From positions 62,001 to 126,000 of the forward strand of contig NZ_JAIOGQ010000012.1 in NCBI RefSeq assembly GCF_019904135.1: a DNA stretch of 64,000 bases, written 5' to 3'. Both the position numbers and the translations under genes were made by a program. Below, piece by piece: positions 1 through 8,151 of the stretch. The stretch comes from Paenibacillus caui (GTDB taxonomy: Bacteria > Bacillota > Bacilli > Paenibacillales > Paenibacillaceae). Below the pieces are notes generated by a model. That model saw only the letters and a program-made list of their open reading frames with translations, made no database searches and had not been told where the DNA came from. Within the stretch, counting starts at the first letter, position 1, and each line of letters starts with the position of its first letter.

Positions 1-1233
1 GATAAGCCGGCGGATAAAGCCAATCTGATGATTCAATCCGGCGAGGTTTTCGATCTGATCTATACCTGGGATTTTATGCTGAACGCAACTAAAGGCGCGT
101 ATAAGCCGCTCGAGGATTTGCTGGATCAATACGGCAAGGAAACCAAAGCCCAGATTAACCCGGCCTATTTGGAGGCTGCGACGGTGAACGGGCATCTGTA
201 CGCGATTCCGACGGAGAAGGAGCTGGGGCAGTCAGCCGGTTTTGCCTTTGATAAAGCGGTCGTGGATAAGTACAAATTCGATATCGACAGCATCAAGAAG
301 GTTGAAGATCTGGAGCCCATGCTGAAAACGATCAAGGACAACGAGCCAGGAATGTCTCCGTTTTTCATGAATCATACCGACAGCTTGCACTGGTTCACGG
401 TTTACCCGAACGGTGAGGATGTGGACGGCAGCAACGATGTTCCGACCATGCTCGATTATGACACGATGAAGGTTTTTAATGAGTACGATACGCCTGAAAT
501 GCTTGCGCGGATGCAGCTGATCCACAAATGGTATGAAGCCGGCTACATCAACAAAAACGCAGCTACGGACAAAACCGAGCTCAAGGATGCCGTCAAGACC
601 GGGAAGGCGTGGTTTACCTATGGCAACATGAACCCTACTTCGACGAATGACTGGACCAAGCTTGCGGGACGGCCGATGATGATCAAGACGCTGCTTCCCG
701 TCAAGGTAACGACCAAAAGCCTTCAAGGCTCAATGATGGCGATTTCCCGAACATCCAAAAATCCGGAACGCGCCATGATGTTCATTAATCTCATTCACAC
801 GGATCCGGTTCTTTATAATATGCTGACCTTCGGCATCGAAGGGAAACACTACAAAAAGCTGGATAACGGTACTGTCGAATTTATTCCTGATAGCGGTTAC
901 AATTCAGTTTCGCCCTGGATGGTCGGCAATGTGCTCCTCAGCTACGTTAATAAGGATGAGGATCCCAGACGCGTACAGCTTTACAAAGACTGGAACGAAA
1001 ATTCGGTGAAATCTCCGCTGCTGGGCTTTGTGTTTGACTCGTCCAAAGTGCAGACACAGATCGGAGCGCTCGTCAATATTACGAAGCAATACAAGAATAC
1101 GCTGTACTCGGGGCAGAAGGATCCGGAGCCTTTATTGAAAGAAATGAACGGCAAGCTGAAGGCTGCCGGGATTGACGCCGTGATCCAGGAAGTTCAGTCC
1201 CAGGTGGATGCGTTCCTGGCCTCCAAGAAATAA
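1..1233 (+). CDS. ABC transporter sugar-binding lipoprotein, C-terminal part (DUF3502 type)
   Basis: The reading frame is open from the first base, so the gene starts upstream of the window and its signal peptide and lipobox are missing. What remains (410 residues) has the look of a family 1 extracellular solute-binding protein: alternating hydrophobic and charged segments, Trp/Tyr-rich stretches (YTWDFML, DSLHWFTVYPNG) typical of carbohydrate-binding clefts, and a C-terminal segment (GFVFDSSKVQTQIGALVNI to the end) that matches the DUF3502 tail seen on Paenibacillus oligosaccharide-binding lipoproteins. Known role of the family: membrane-anchored binding of oligosaccharides for an ABC importer with two separate permeases. 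The following genes encode glycosidases, so the ligand is probably a plant-wall oligosaccharide released by them; that link is inference. The permease genes would be expected upstream, outside the window. Confidence 0.85.
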   Translation, partial: DKPADKANLMIQSGEVFDLIYTWDFMLNATKGAYKPLEDLLDQYGKETKAQINPAYLEAATVNGHLYAIPTEKELGQSAGFAFDKAVVDKYKFDIDSIKKVEDLEPMLKTIKDNEPGMSPFFMNHTDSLHWFTVYPNGEDVDGSNDVPTMLDYDTMKVFNEYDTPEMLARMQLIHKWYEAGYINKNAATDKTELKDAVKTGKAWFTYGNMNPTSTNDWTKLAGRPMMIKTLLPVKVTTKSLQGSMMAISRTSKNPERAMMFINLIHTDPVLYNMLTFGIEGKHYKKLDNGTVEFIPDSGYNSVSPWMVGNVLLSYVNKDEDPRRVQLYKDWNENSVKSPLLGFVFDSSKVQTQIGALVNITKQYKNTLYSGQKDPEPLLKEMNGKLKAAGIDAVIQEVQSQVDAFLASKK

Positions 1234-1369
1234 GCCTGTTTCCGGTAAATCCGGCGGAGTCAGCCTCCTCCACCCTCTCGCCCGCCGGGATCCTTGCCGA
1301 ATAAAGAGATCATCGTTTATACCATGGAGAAGAGATCATATTCCGAATAGAACAAAAGGTAGCCTATTC

Positions 1370-1554
1370 GAAGCAAGTTTTGTTGGGGTGCTAATCCGAG
1401 AAGCTTAAGCTTCACAAAACTAAACCTATGCTTCCGAAGCAAGTTTTGTTGCGAAGCTAATCCAAAAGCTTACGCTTCACAAAACTAAGCCTATGCTTCC
1501 GAAGCAAGTTTTGTTGCGAAGCCTATTCTTTGGAGCTTAAGCTTCACAAAACTT
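1370..1554. repeat. tandem hairpin repeat, about 2.8 copies of 65 bp
   Basis: Three head-to-tail copies begin with GAAGCAAGTTTTGTTG at 1370, 1436 and 1501. Copies 1 and 2 are 66 and 65 bp; copy 3 is cut short at about 1554. Inside each copy AGTTTTGT is followed by ACAAAACT (for example 1376-1383 and 1414-1421), and GAAGC pairs with GCTTC next to it, so each unit can fold into a long stem. The 14-bp palindrome GAAGCTTAAGCTTC lies at 1400-1413. The last arm of copy 3 runs directly into the Shine-Dalgarno site AGGAGG of the next gene. The units touch each other, with no spacers. Role unknown: transcript processing or stability, attenuation between the binding-protein gene and the glycosidase, or a mobile palindromic element are all possible. 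Confidence 0.85.
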
Positions 1555-1567
1555 TTAGGAGGTCGCC

Positions 1568-4500
1568 ATGTCTAATTCGAATGTGATGAAATCCATCAGC
1601 TTTATGCTGGTTCTGATGCTGATTGCCAGTGTTTTACCGGGGTGGCGGACTGCTTCCGCTTCTGCCCAAGATAACGGGGCGGCGGGTGCAGCTGCGGCTA
1701 GGGTGCAGCAAGCTCAGATTGCTCCGGAGGCTTCGCCTGAGGAGGCGGTTCCGGAAGCCCCGCCTGAACAATTGGCTCCTGAGGCTCAGGCCGGACGGGG
1801 GCCGGCATCATCCGAGGCGCCGCTAACTTTGCTGTGGCAGGTGGGAACTCCCGACAATAGTTCCGCCGAATTCAAGGATTTTAATGCCGGAGGAGCGGAG
1901 AGCGTGTCGGTCCCGGTTGAGCGTGACCGGTTAAGCTCCATCTCCAAAGGAATGAAGGCTGACGCGAATGGAACAATGCAAATTTCATACACGCTTCACA
2001 AGGTTCCGGAGTACGGGGTTCAGTTCAGCTTCAAGGTGATGGATGCCAGCACGGCCATTCCGCAGGTAGCGGTGTTCTCCAACGGCCAGATGAGCGGACT
2101 GATCCAGGTGACGGGTCTGAACAACGGCGAAGCCGTACTTGCCCAGACCTGGAAGCAGACCTATAAGCTTTATATTCCAAAAGAGCAGCTGAAGGCCGGC
2201 AAAAACGAGCTGCAGCTCACCCTCGATCGCGGCTTGTATGCCGATCCAAAGGCAGAGGGATACGATGGCGACAAACATTTATGGTTCGAATGGGATCACT
2301 TCAAGCTTGAAGCGCTGAAGGCGCCGGCTGCCGAGCCGATTCATGGCAGATACATCCATCTGGGCAGCACGATCGTTTATAAATCCTTTAAATACGATGA
2401 TAATACGATCCGTCACCTGGAGCCCATGGCCAAATGGATGGGCATCGCCTACAGCGGCAACTGGATGCGTACCGCATTCTGGTCCGATACCAGACCCGAA
2501 TGGGAGCCGCAGGGCCGAAATTACCTGCTGGCGCTGCGCGATCTGAACCTGCAGCCAATGGTGGGCTTCCTCGGCGGCAACTGGAAGAAGGATCCCGATC
2601 TGAATCAGGGGATCATCAGCGAACAGCTCCTGTCCTACTATCGGAGCTTTGTGAGCCGGTTCGGCGATTTGTACCAGTACGTGGAGGTCAACAACGAGCC
2701 CGGCCTGTTTGGCTGGTCGCAGAAAGCGGTGCTGGCGGCGGCTCAGATGCTGGCGGATGAAAGAAAGACAAATCAGCAGCCTGATTTGAAAATTGTAGCA
2801 CCGGGGTGGGCCTACTGGCCTTACAACGGTACGCCGGACGGCTGGGAACGGGATGCGGAGCAGCGAAGACCGATTGAGGCAATCGCCGATATTACGAACG
2901 GCCATAGCTACGGGGGAACCGGTGTACAGCCGCTCCCGGGAGCGAGCCTGTATGAGAATCTGAGGGTTTATTCCGGGCAGGATGAAGGTTTCGGCAAGGA
3001 GATGGCGATGAGTGAAGTCGGCGCCAATGACAACCATGCCGATAACACGAAGTACGGAACTTACGCCTTCCGCTTTGCTTCAGCGTTTGACCGCGAGCTG
3101 CGCGGAGATATCGGTTACGCCGATCATATTATGCAGCATGCGGCTTTCTTTTACGACAATACCGATTTCGGACTGTTCGACAGCCGTCTCGACTGGAACA
3201 CGCACCGGTTTGAGGACACGAAAGCGGTTCCCGCGAATCCGAATGAGCTTGGAGAGACGCGGCTTAAGACGTACCGCAGACTGGCGGCCGCTTATGCGAC
3301 CCATGGCAGCCCGCTTGTCTATGAAGTCATCAATAAGACCGAATTGACCGGCAAAAAGGCCTACTTCCGCGGCGTGGACACCTCGGCTTTGGGAACTTCG
3401 GCTGTAGGGGCCAGCTCGGATAAGATCTTGCTGAATTTCGTCAATTTCGAGACGGAGCCGGTAACGATGAAGGTTCTGGTCACGATGCCGGAGAAGGGAA
3501 CGTATGCGGGCGACCGGTTCGGGCCGGGCGAGACTTACGAGGCAGCTCATTCCACCGTAAAAATGAAAGCGAAACCATATTTGATGCTTGAGGTTTCGCT
3601 GAGTCCCGGAGAGACGGTCCAATATATTCTGGACCGCTATGAGGACGAGCGACCGACGGTACCGGACAACGTAACAGCCGAAGCGGTAAGCTACAACCGG
3701 ATCAAGCTGACCTGGTATCCGTCTGCCGATAATGACCGCGTAGCCGCTTACCGGGTGTATCGCAGCGACCGGACCGAGCCGCTCATGACCGTTCCGGGCA
3801 TCTTGAACTTTATGAATGATGATGCCGTAGAGCCGGAAACCACCTACACCTACCGGGTCGAGGCGGTGGACGATTTCGGCAATACCTCGGAGCTGTCGCA
3901 GCAGGCAGCTGCAACCACGCCTAAGATTCCGGTGACGCCGCATACAGAGGGCGATCCGACCAAGTTTGAAGCCGAGGCTGCGCAACTGGATGAACTGCTC
4001 AAGATTAGCGCCAATGCGAAGGCATCGGGCGGAAAGGTCGTGGAGCAGACCCACCGCGGCGGACTGACTATACTCGGCTATCATAGCGATGAGGGGGGAG
4101 CCTATACACTGACCGTTGCTTATACCTCCAATGACGATGCGAAGAAGGATATCATCGTGAACGGTCAGAAGCTTTCCACGATATCGCTACCGTCTACCGG
4201 AAGCTGGACGGACCGTTTTACCGAGAAGCTGTACAGCGTCACTCTTAAGCGGGGATATAACAACATTTATATCAAAAACGCCGGAAATGGCGCGAATATC
4301 GACTATTTCAAGCTTGTTCCCGGAGCCTATGTTCCTGTGCTTGACTGGTATCCGGCTCAGCATGACAACAAAGCGATTCTGTATTCGGGATTTGAGCTTG
4401 CGCCTAATGGCGTGTCGCATATTTCAAGTACGCCTGGAGCCTCAGCCGTTCTTTACTTTAACGGAACCGGCATCCGCTGGCGGTCCGATATCCGGAGCGA

Positions 4501-5131
4501 TATGGGCAGCGCGGATGTTTATGTGGACGGCGTTCTGAAGGAAACGGTTGACATCGCCAGAGCAGGGCTTGAAGGGGAAGATGAGAAGGTCTTCGAGGCA
4601 ACCGGACTGGAAAACGGGCTGCACCGGATTGAGGTCAGGGTCAAGGAGGGCAAAGTCATGGTGCACGGCTTCGAATTTGAAAGCTACGACTCCGCCCTGC
4701 CCACGCCACAGGCGGATATGACGGTGACGGGGGTCGGCTGGACTATTGTTGGTTCCGATGGCCAGCCTGTAGACCGGCAAACCCCTCAAGTGGGGGATGC
4801 CCTGGTATTCTGGGCAAAAGTCAAAAATGCCGGAGCCCTGCCCACGCCTTTGAACACTTCGACCGGAGCCGGAATGATTACGGGCGGCGTCTTTTCCGTC
4901 AACGGCGGAGTCGTATCCTGGTCGGACACGTACAATAAAGTTATTGAGCCGGGAGATGAAGTGACGTTGACTGCTAACGGCAGCGCCCAAGGGACGCCGC
5001 AGTGGATCGTGCCGGTGAACGGCCAATTTACGGTCGGCTTCCTCGTCAATGACATCAAGCGCTATCCGGAGATGAGCCGGGATAACAATACGCTCAGCAC
5101 GACGCTGAATGTAGGCGGATCATCCGAATAA
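1568..5131 (+). CDS. secreted multi-domain glycoside hydrolase (clan A-like barrel, FN3, CBM, CARDB)
   Basis: Large secreted protein of 1187 residues. Order: signal peptide (about 1-32), Ala/Pro/Glu-rich linker (33-80), a beta-sandwich domain opening with LLWQVGTPDNSSAEF (about 86-255) like modules found beside pectin lyases, a TIM-barrel region (about 256-590), a fibronectin type III domain (about 695-785), a CBM35/CBM6-like domain (about 798-917), a second galactose-binding-like domain (about 918-1040) and a CARDB-type domain (about 1048-1186). Two acids fit clan A retaining glycosidases: E377 in VEVNNEP (acid/base) and E483 in MSEVGAND (nucleophile). The start ATG follows AGGAGG with good spacing. 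There is no S-layer or sortase anchor, so it is probably released. The family number and substrate cannot be fixed by eye; the GH88/GH105 neighbour favours pectin or a related uronic-acid polymer. Confidence 0.75.
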   Translation: MSNSNVMKSISFMLVLMLIASVLPGWRTASASAQDNGAAGAAAARVQQAQIAPEASPEEAVPEAPPEQLAPEAQAGRGPASSEAPLTLLWQVGTPDNSSAEFKDFNAGGAESVSVPVERDRLSSISKGMKADANGTMQISYTLHKVPEYGVQFSFKVMDASTAIPQVAVFSNGQMSGLIQVTGLNNGEAVLAQTWKQTYKLYIPKEQLKAGKNELQLTLDRGLYADPKAEGYDGDKHLWFEWDHFKLEALKAPAAEPIHGRYIHLGSTIVYKSFKYDDNTIRHLEPMAKWMGIAYSGNWMRTAFWSDTRPEWEPQGRNYLLALRDLNLQPMVGFLGGNWKKDPDLNQGIISEQLLSYYRSFVSRFGDLYQYVEVNNEPGLFGWSQKAVLAAAQMLADERKTNQQPDLKIVAPGWAYWPYNGTPDGWERDAEQRRPIEAIADITNGHSYGGTGVQPLPGASLYENLRVYSGQDEGFGKEMAMSEVGANDNHADNTKYGTYAFRFASAFDRELRGDIGYADHIMQHAAFFYDNTDFGLFDSRLDWNTHRFEDTKAVPANPNELGETRLKTYRRLAAAYATHGSPLVYEVINKTELTGKKAYFRGVDTSALGTSAVGASSDKILLNFVNFETEPVTMKVLVTMPEKGTYAGDRFGPGETYEAAHSTVKMKAKPYLMLEVSLSPGETVQYILDRYEDERPTVPDNVTAEAVSYNRIKLTWYPSADNDRVAAYRVYRSDRTEPLMTVPGILNFMNDDAVEPETTYTYRVEAVDDFGNTSELSQQAAATTPKIPVTPHTEGDPTKFEAEAAQLDELLKISANAKASGGKVVEQTHRGGLTILGYHSDEGGAYTLTVAYTSNDDAKKDIIVNGQKLSTISLPSTGSWTDRFTEKLYSVTLKRGYNNIYIKNAGNGANIDYFKLVPGAYVPVLDWYPAQHDNKAILYSGFELAPNGVSHISSTPGASAVLYFNGTGIRWRSDIRSDMGSADVYVDGVLKETVDIARAGLEGEDEKVFEATGLENGLHRIEVRVKEGKVMVHGFEFESYDSALPTPQADMTVTGVGWTIVGSDGQPVDRQTPQVGDALVFWAKVKNAGALPTPLNTSTGAGMITGGVFSVNGGVVSWSDTYNKVIEPGDEVTLTANGSAQGTPQWIVPVNGQFTVGFLVNDIKRYPEMSRDNNTLSTTLNVGGSSE

Positions 5132-5263
5132 TTAGGCATGCAGGTGATAACCCGGGCAGAGCCCATGCTTCCTTCGAGATTAGAGGGAGGAGGCAGGGCT
5201 CTTTCGGGCTGTTTACAACAGGAGCCAATCAGTGGACATTTTACGCGGGGAGGATCGAAGAAC

Positions 5264-7009
5264 ATGCTCAGGCCTTTAACCAGCGAGGAACAATTATGGG
5301 TCGAACAAACTTTAGCGTCGATGACACTGCGGGAGAAGATCGGACAGACGATGCAGGATCATGCCGGCAGGCTTCCATTCAAAGATCTGAATGAAGAGAC
5401 GATCGGGGCGTATTTGGAAAAATATCCGGTCGGCAGCTTTTTCATTGGCGGCGAGATTATTCTGAAAGCGTCAGGGAGAGCGGAGGATTACCGGAGCTGG
5501 ACCTCCATGTTCCAGAAGGCGAGCAAATATCCGCTGCTGTTCTCGGGCGACCTTGAATTCGGGGCCGGCTCTGCGGTCGGCAGCCTGACGGCGTTTCCGC
5601 CGCTGCCGGCTTTGGCTGCGGCGAACGACGAGGCCCTGGCCTACGAATACGGCAAGTATACCGCCATGGAGGGCAGGGCTGCCGGGTTCACCTGGGCGTT
5701 CGCACCGACAACGGACATTGCGCTCAATTGGATGAATCCCATCATTACCACGCGCTGTCTGGGAGATGATGCAAAGCGGGTGGCGCGCTTGTCCGCCGCC
5801 ATCATTCAGGGCATGCAGGAGAACGGCTTGGCAGCCTGCGCGAAGCATTTTCCGGGAGACGGCGTTGATTTCAGGGACCAGCATATCATTACGACGGTCA
5901 ACTCTCTGCCCGAAGAGGAGTGGTGGTCCACCTACGGATATGTAGCAGAACGCTTAATCCAGCAGGGGCTGATGTCCTGCATGACAGGACATATTGCGCT
6001 GCCCTGGATGGAAGGAACGACGCCGTGCGATCAGCCGGTTCCGGCAACCGTCTCCCGCAAGGTGACGACCGATCTCCTCCGGGGACGGCTCGGCTTTGAC
6101 GGGGTCGTTCTGTCTGACGCCCTTGATATGGGCGGATTTTTGTCCTGGGGCGGTTATGAGAAGCGCACGCTCGACTGCTTCAACAGCGGAACCGACGTGC
6201 TGCTGTGGCCGGGTATCCGGTATTTCGAGCTTATGGAGAAGGCTCTGGATTCCGGAAAGGTGAGCCTGGAGAGGCTGGATCAGAGCGTCCGCCATGTCCT
6301 GGAGTTGAAGGCGAGATTGGGCGTCCGGCTGATCGATGCGGAAGGGCGGGATCCGCAGGCGGTTAGGCTGCAGCAGGATAAGCTGCCGAAGGAGCTGGAT
6401 GCAGAGGCGCGGACAGTAAGCCGGGAGACAGCCCGCAGATGCATTACGCTTGTCCGCAACCGTGCCGGGATTCTGCCCTTGCCGATTGATAAGACGCGGA
6501 ATGTCCTGGTGATCAAGCTGAATAAACCGGCGGAAGGCCGAACATTTCACCGGATGGACCGGTTTATCGAGCTGCTTGAAGCACGGGGGCTTCAGGTGGA
6601 TGTTCTGGATGAGTTTGAGCCGCTGGACACGATCCGGCGCTGGGAGCAGGAAGGCAGGAGATGGGATGCCGCGTTCATACCCTACTTTTTGACGCTGCAT
6701 GGCATGATGAATACGGCCAGACCGGTAGGGGAATCGGCCAAGGGCATATGGGCCATGCAGCATGCGGAGACGATCTCCCCGATCGGCATTTCGTTTGCCA
6801 CGCCGTATTTGCTGCATGATATTCCTTTCCTGGATACTCTGGTGAATGCGTATTCCCTGCATGAAGACACCCTGGAGATGATGCTCCAGGCTATTTTTGG
6901 AGAAATTCCGTTTGAAGGGGTGTCTCCGGTGCGGTTGGAAGCGCCCGGCGAGGTGCAGATTCAGATTATTGGAAAGGAGGCCGGAACATGCAGGACGCAT
7001 TTATCCTAA
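5264..7009 (+). CDS. glycoside hydrolase family 3 enzyme
   Basis: 581-residue protein of the GH3 family, whose members remove terminal sugars (beta-glucoside, beta-xyloside or N-acetylglucosaminide) by a retaining mechanism. The (beta/alpha)8 domain carries AAANDEALAYEYG, KHFPGDG (K194-G200) and the nucleophile motif VVLSDALDMGG with D285 as the likely nucleophile. A second domain (about 390-581) is shorter than in typical beta-glucosidases and there is no FN3 tail. The start at 5264 follows GGGGAGGA with about 10 bp spacing; the frame is open further upstream from 5138 but that extension has no good ribosome site. No signal peptide, so it is cytosolic and probably trims imported oligosaccharides. 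It lies 132 bp after the secreted glycosidase and overlaps the next gene by 22 bp. Substrate not deducible. Confidence 0.85.
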   Translation: MLRPLTSEEQLWVEQTLASMTLREKIGQTMQDHAGRLPFKDLNEETIGAYLEKYPVGSFFIGGEIILKASGRAEDYRSWTSMFQKASKYPLLFSGDLEFGAGSAVGSLTAFPPLPALAAANDEALAYEYGKYTAMEGRAAGFTWAFAPTTDIALNWMNPIITTRCLGDDAKRVARLSAAIIQGMQENGLAACAKHFPGDGVDFRDQHIITTVNSLPEEEWWSTYGYVAERLIQQGLMSCMTGHIALPWMEGTTPCDQPVPATVSRKVTTDLLRGRLGFDGVVLSDALDMGGFLSWGGYEKRTLDCFNSGTDVLLWPGIRYFELMEKALDSGKVSLERLDQSVRHVLELKARLGVRLIDAEGRDPQAVRLQQDKLPKELDAEARTVSRETARRCITLVRNRAGILPLPIDKTRNVLVIKLNKPAEGRTFHRMDRFIELLEARGLQVDVLDEFEPLDTIRRWEQEGRRWDAAFIPYFLTLHGMMNTARPVGESAKGIWAMQHAETISPIGISFATPYLLHDIPFLDTLVNAYSLHEDTLEMMLQAIFGEIPFEGVSPVRLEAPGEVQIQIIGKEAGTCRTHLS

Positions 7010-8151
7010 CGGATACGCTGCATCGTCTGTTTACGTATATGACGAACGAAGACGGCGAGCGCGATTGGGGGATGGATATAGAACAATGGGATTGGGTGCC
7101 TGGTGTAGGACTGATCTCCATTATGGAATACGGAACGACTTTGAAGAAGCAGACCGCGGTCCACTATGTACAGGAATGGGTGCGCCGGAATGAGCCGAAG
7201 GCGGGGCGGATGAAAGTCATTAATGCCATGGCTCCGTTCGCGGTTTACCCTGAATTGTACCGTCAGACCCATGAAGAGCTTTTTCTGATCAAATCGTGGA
7301 GCATAGCCCGCTGGATGCTGGAAGAAGCCCCGCGGACCCGGGAACAGGCCTTCGAGCATACCGTAACGGAAGCGGCAAGCTTCCGCGAGCAGGTATGGGC
7401 CGACACGGTATACATGGCCGTGCTGTTTCTCGCCAGGCTCGCCGGATTGATGGGCAATCGGAAGCTTGCGGATGAGGCGCTGCGGCAGACGCTTATCCAT
7501 ATGAGACTGCTGCAGGATGCGGGGACAGGGATTTCATTCCATGGCTGGAACTGCGAGGCGGGCCATCATATGTCGAAGGCGCGCTGGGCCCGCGCCAATG
7601 CCTGGCTTGTGCTGGCGATCCCGGATATCGTTTCGGAAATCAGGGGGATTGCAGATATCCCCGATGAGCTGTGCGCGCGGTACGAGAGATTGGCTGCGGG
7701 CCTGCGATCTCGCCAGGCAGCGGATGGGTTATGGCATACCGTCGTGGACCGGCCGGATTTTTATAAGGAGACTTCTGCCAGCGCGGGCATTGCCTGCGGG
7801 TATTTGAAAGCGGTTCGTACCGGTCTGCTGGATGCCTCATACTGCCAAATCGCAAGCCGTACCCTGAATGGGGTGCTTCCGCTGATCACTCCCGAAGGCG
7901 AGGTCAAGGGGGGATCGGGAGGAACGCCGGTTCTGGCTACTGCCGAAGCCTACAACGAGGTGCCGGTTTATCCGACCCTCTACGGACAAGGCTTAACGAT
8001 GCAGTTGCTTGCCCAAACGCTGGCGATGCAGAAATCCTGGGACGTTCAGAAGAAGAAGCTTGCTGGTGTTCAAATACAGAAGCTTGACGGCCATCAGAAT
8101 GCCGAAGAAGGAGATGAAGCTTGTGGATCACCGGCAGATGCTAATCCGTAA
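6988..8151 (+). CDS. GH88/GH105 unsaturated uronyl (rhamnogalacturonyl) hydrolase
   Basis: 387-residue cytosolic protein. The family is an alpha6/alpha6 barrel that hydrates and removes the unsaturated uronic acid left at the end of oligosaccharides by polysaccharide lyases. Recognisable pieces are WDWVPGVGL near the N terminus, VWADTVYMAVLFLARLA with D139 at the position of the catalytic Asp, WARANAWLV, and TSASAGIACGYLKA, all close to YteR/YesR-like proteins. The start ATG follows GGAAAGGAGG inside the end of the GH3 gene, so the two are translationally coupled. Presence of this enzyme implies that a lyase acts on the same polymer, encoded outside the window or hidden in an unrecognised neighbour. 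GH105 is more likely than GH88, but I cannot separate them with certainty. Confidence 0.85.
   Translation: MQDAFILTDTLHRLFTYMTNEDGERDWGMDIEQWDWVPGVGLISIMEYGTTLKKQTAVHYVQEWVRRNEPKAGRMKVINAMAPFAVYPELYRQTHEELFLIKSWSIARWMLEEAPRTREQAFEHTVTEAASFREQVWADTVYMAVLFLARLAGLMGNRKLADEALRQTLIHMRLLQDAGTGISFHGWNCEAGHHMSKARWARANAWLVLAIPDIVSEIRGIADIPDELCARYERLAAGLRSRQAADGLWHTVVDRPDFYKETSASAGIACGYLKAVRTGLLDASYCQIASRTLNGVLPLITPEGEVKGGSGGTPVLATAEAYNEVPVYPTLYGQGLTMQLLAQTLAMQKSWDVQKKKLAGVQIQKLDGHQNAEEGDEACGSPADANP

Noticed and set aside
1370..1554. CRISPR-like array
   Set aside because: Repeats are contiguous with no spacers and are themselves long palindromes; no cas genes are present.
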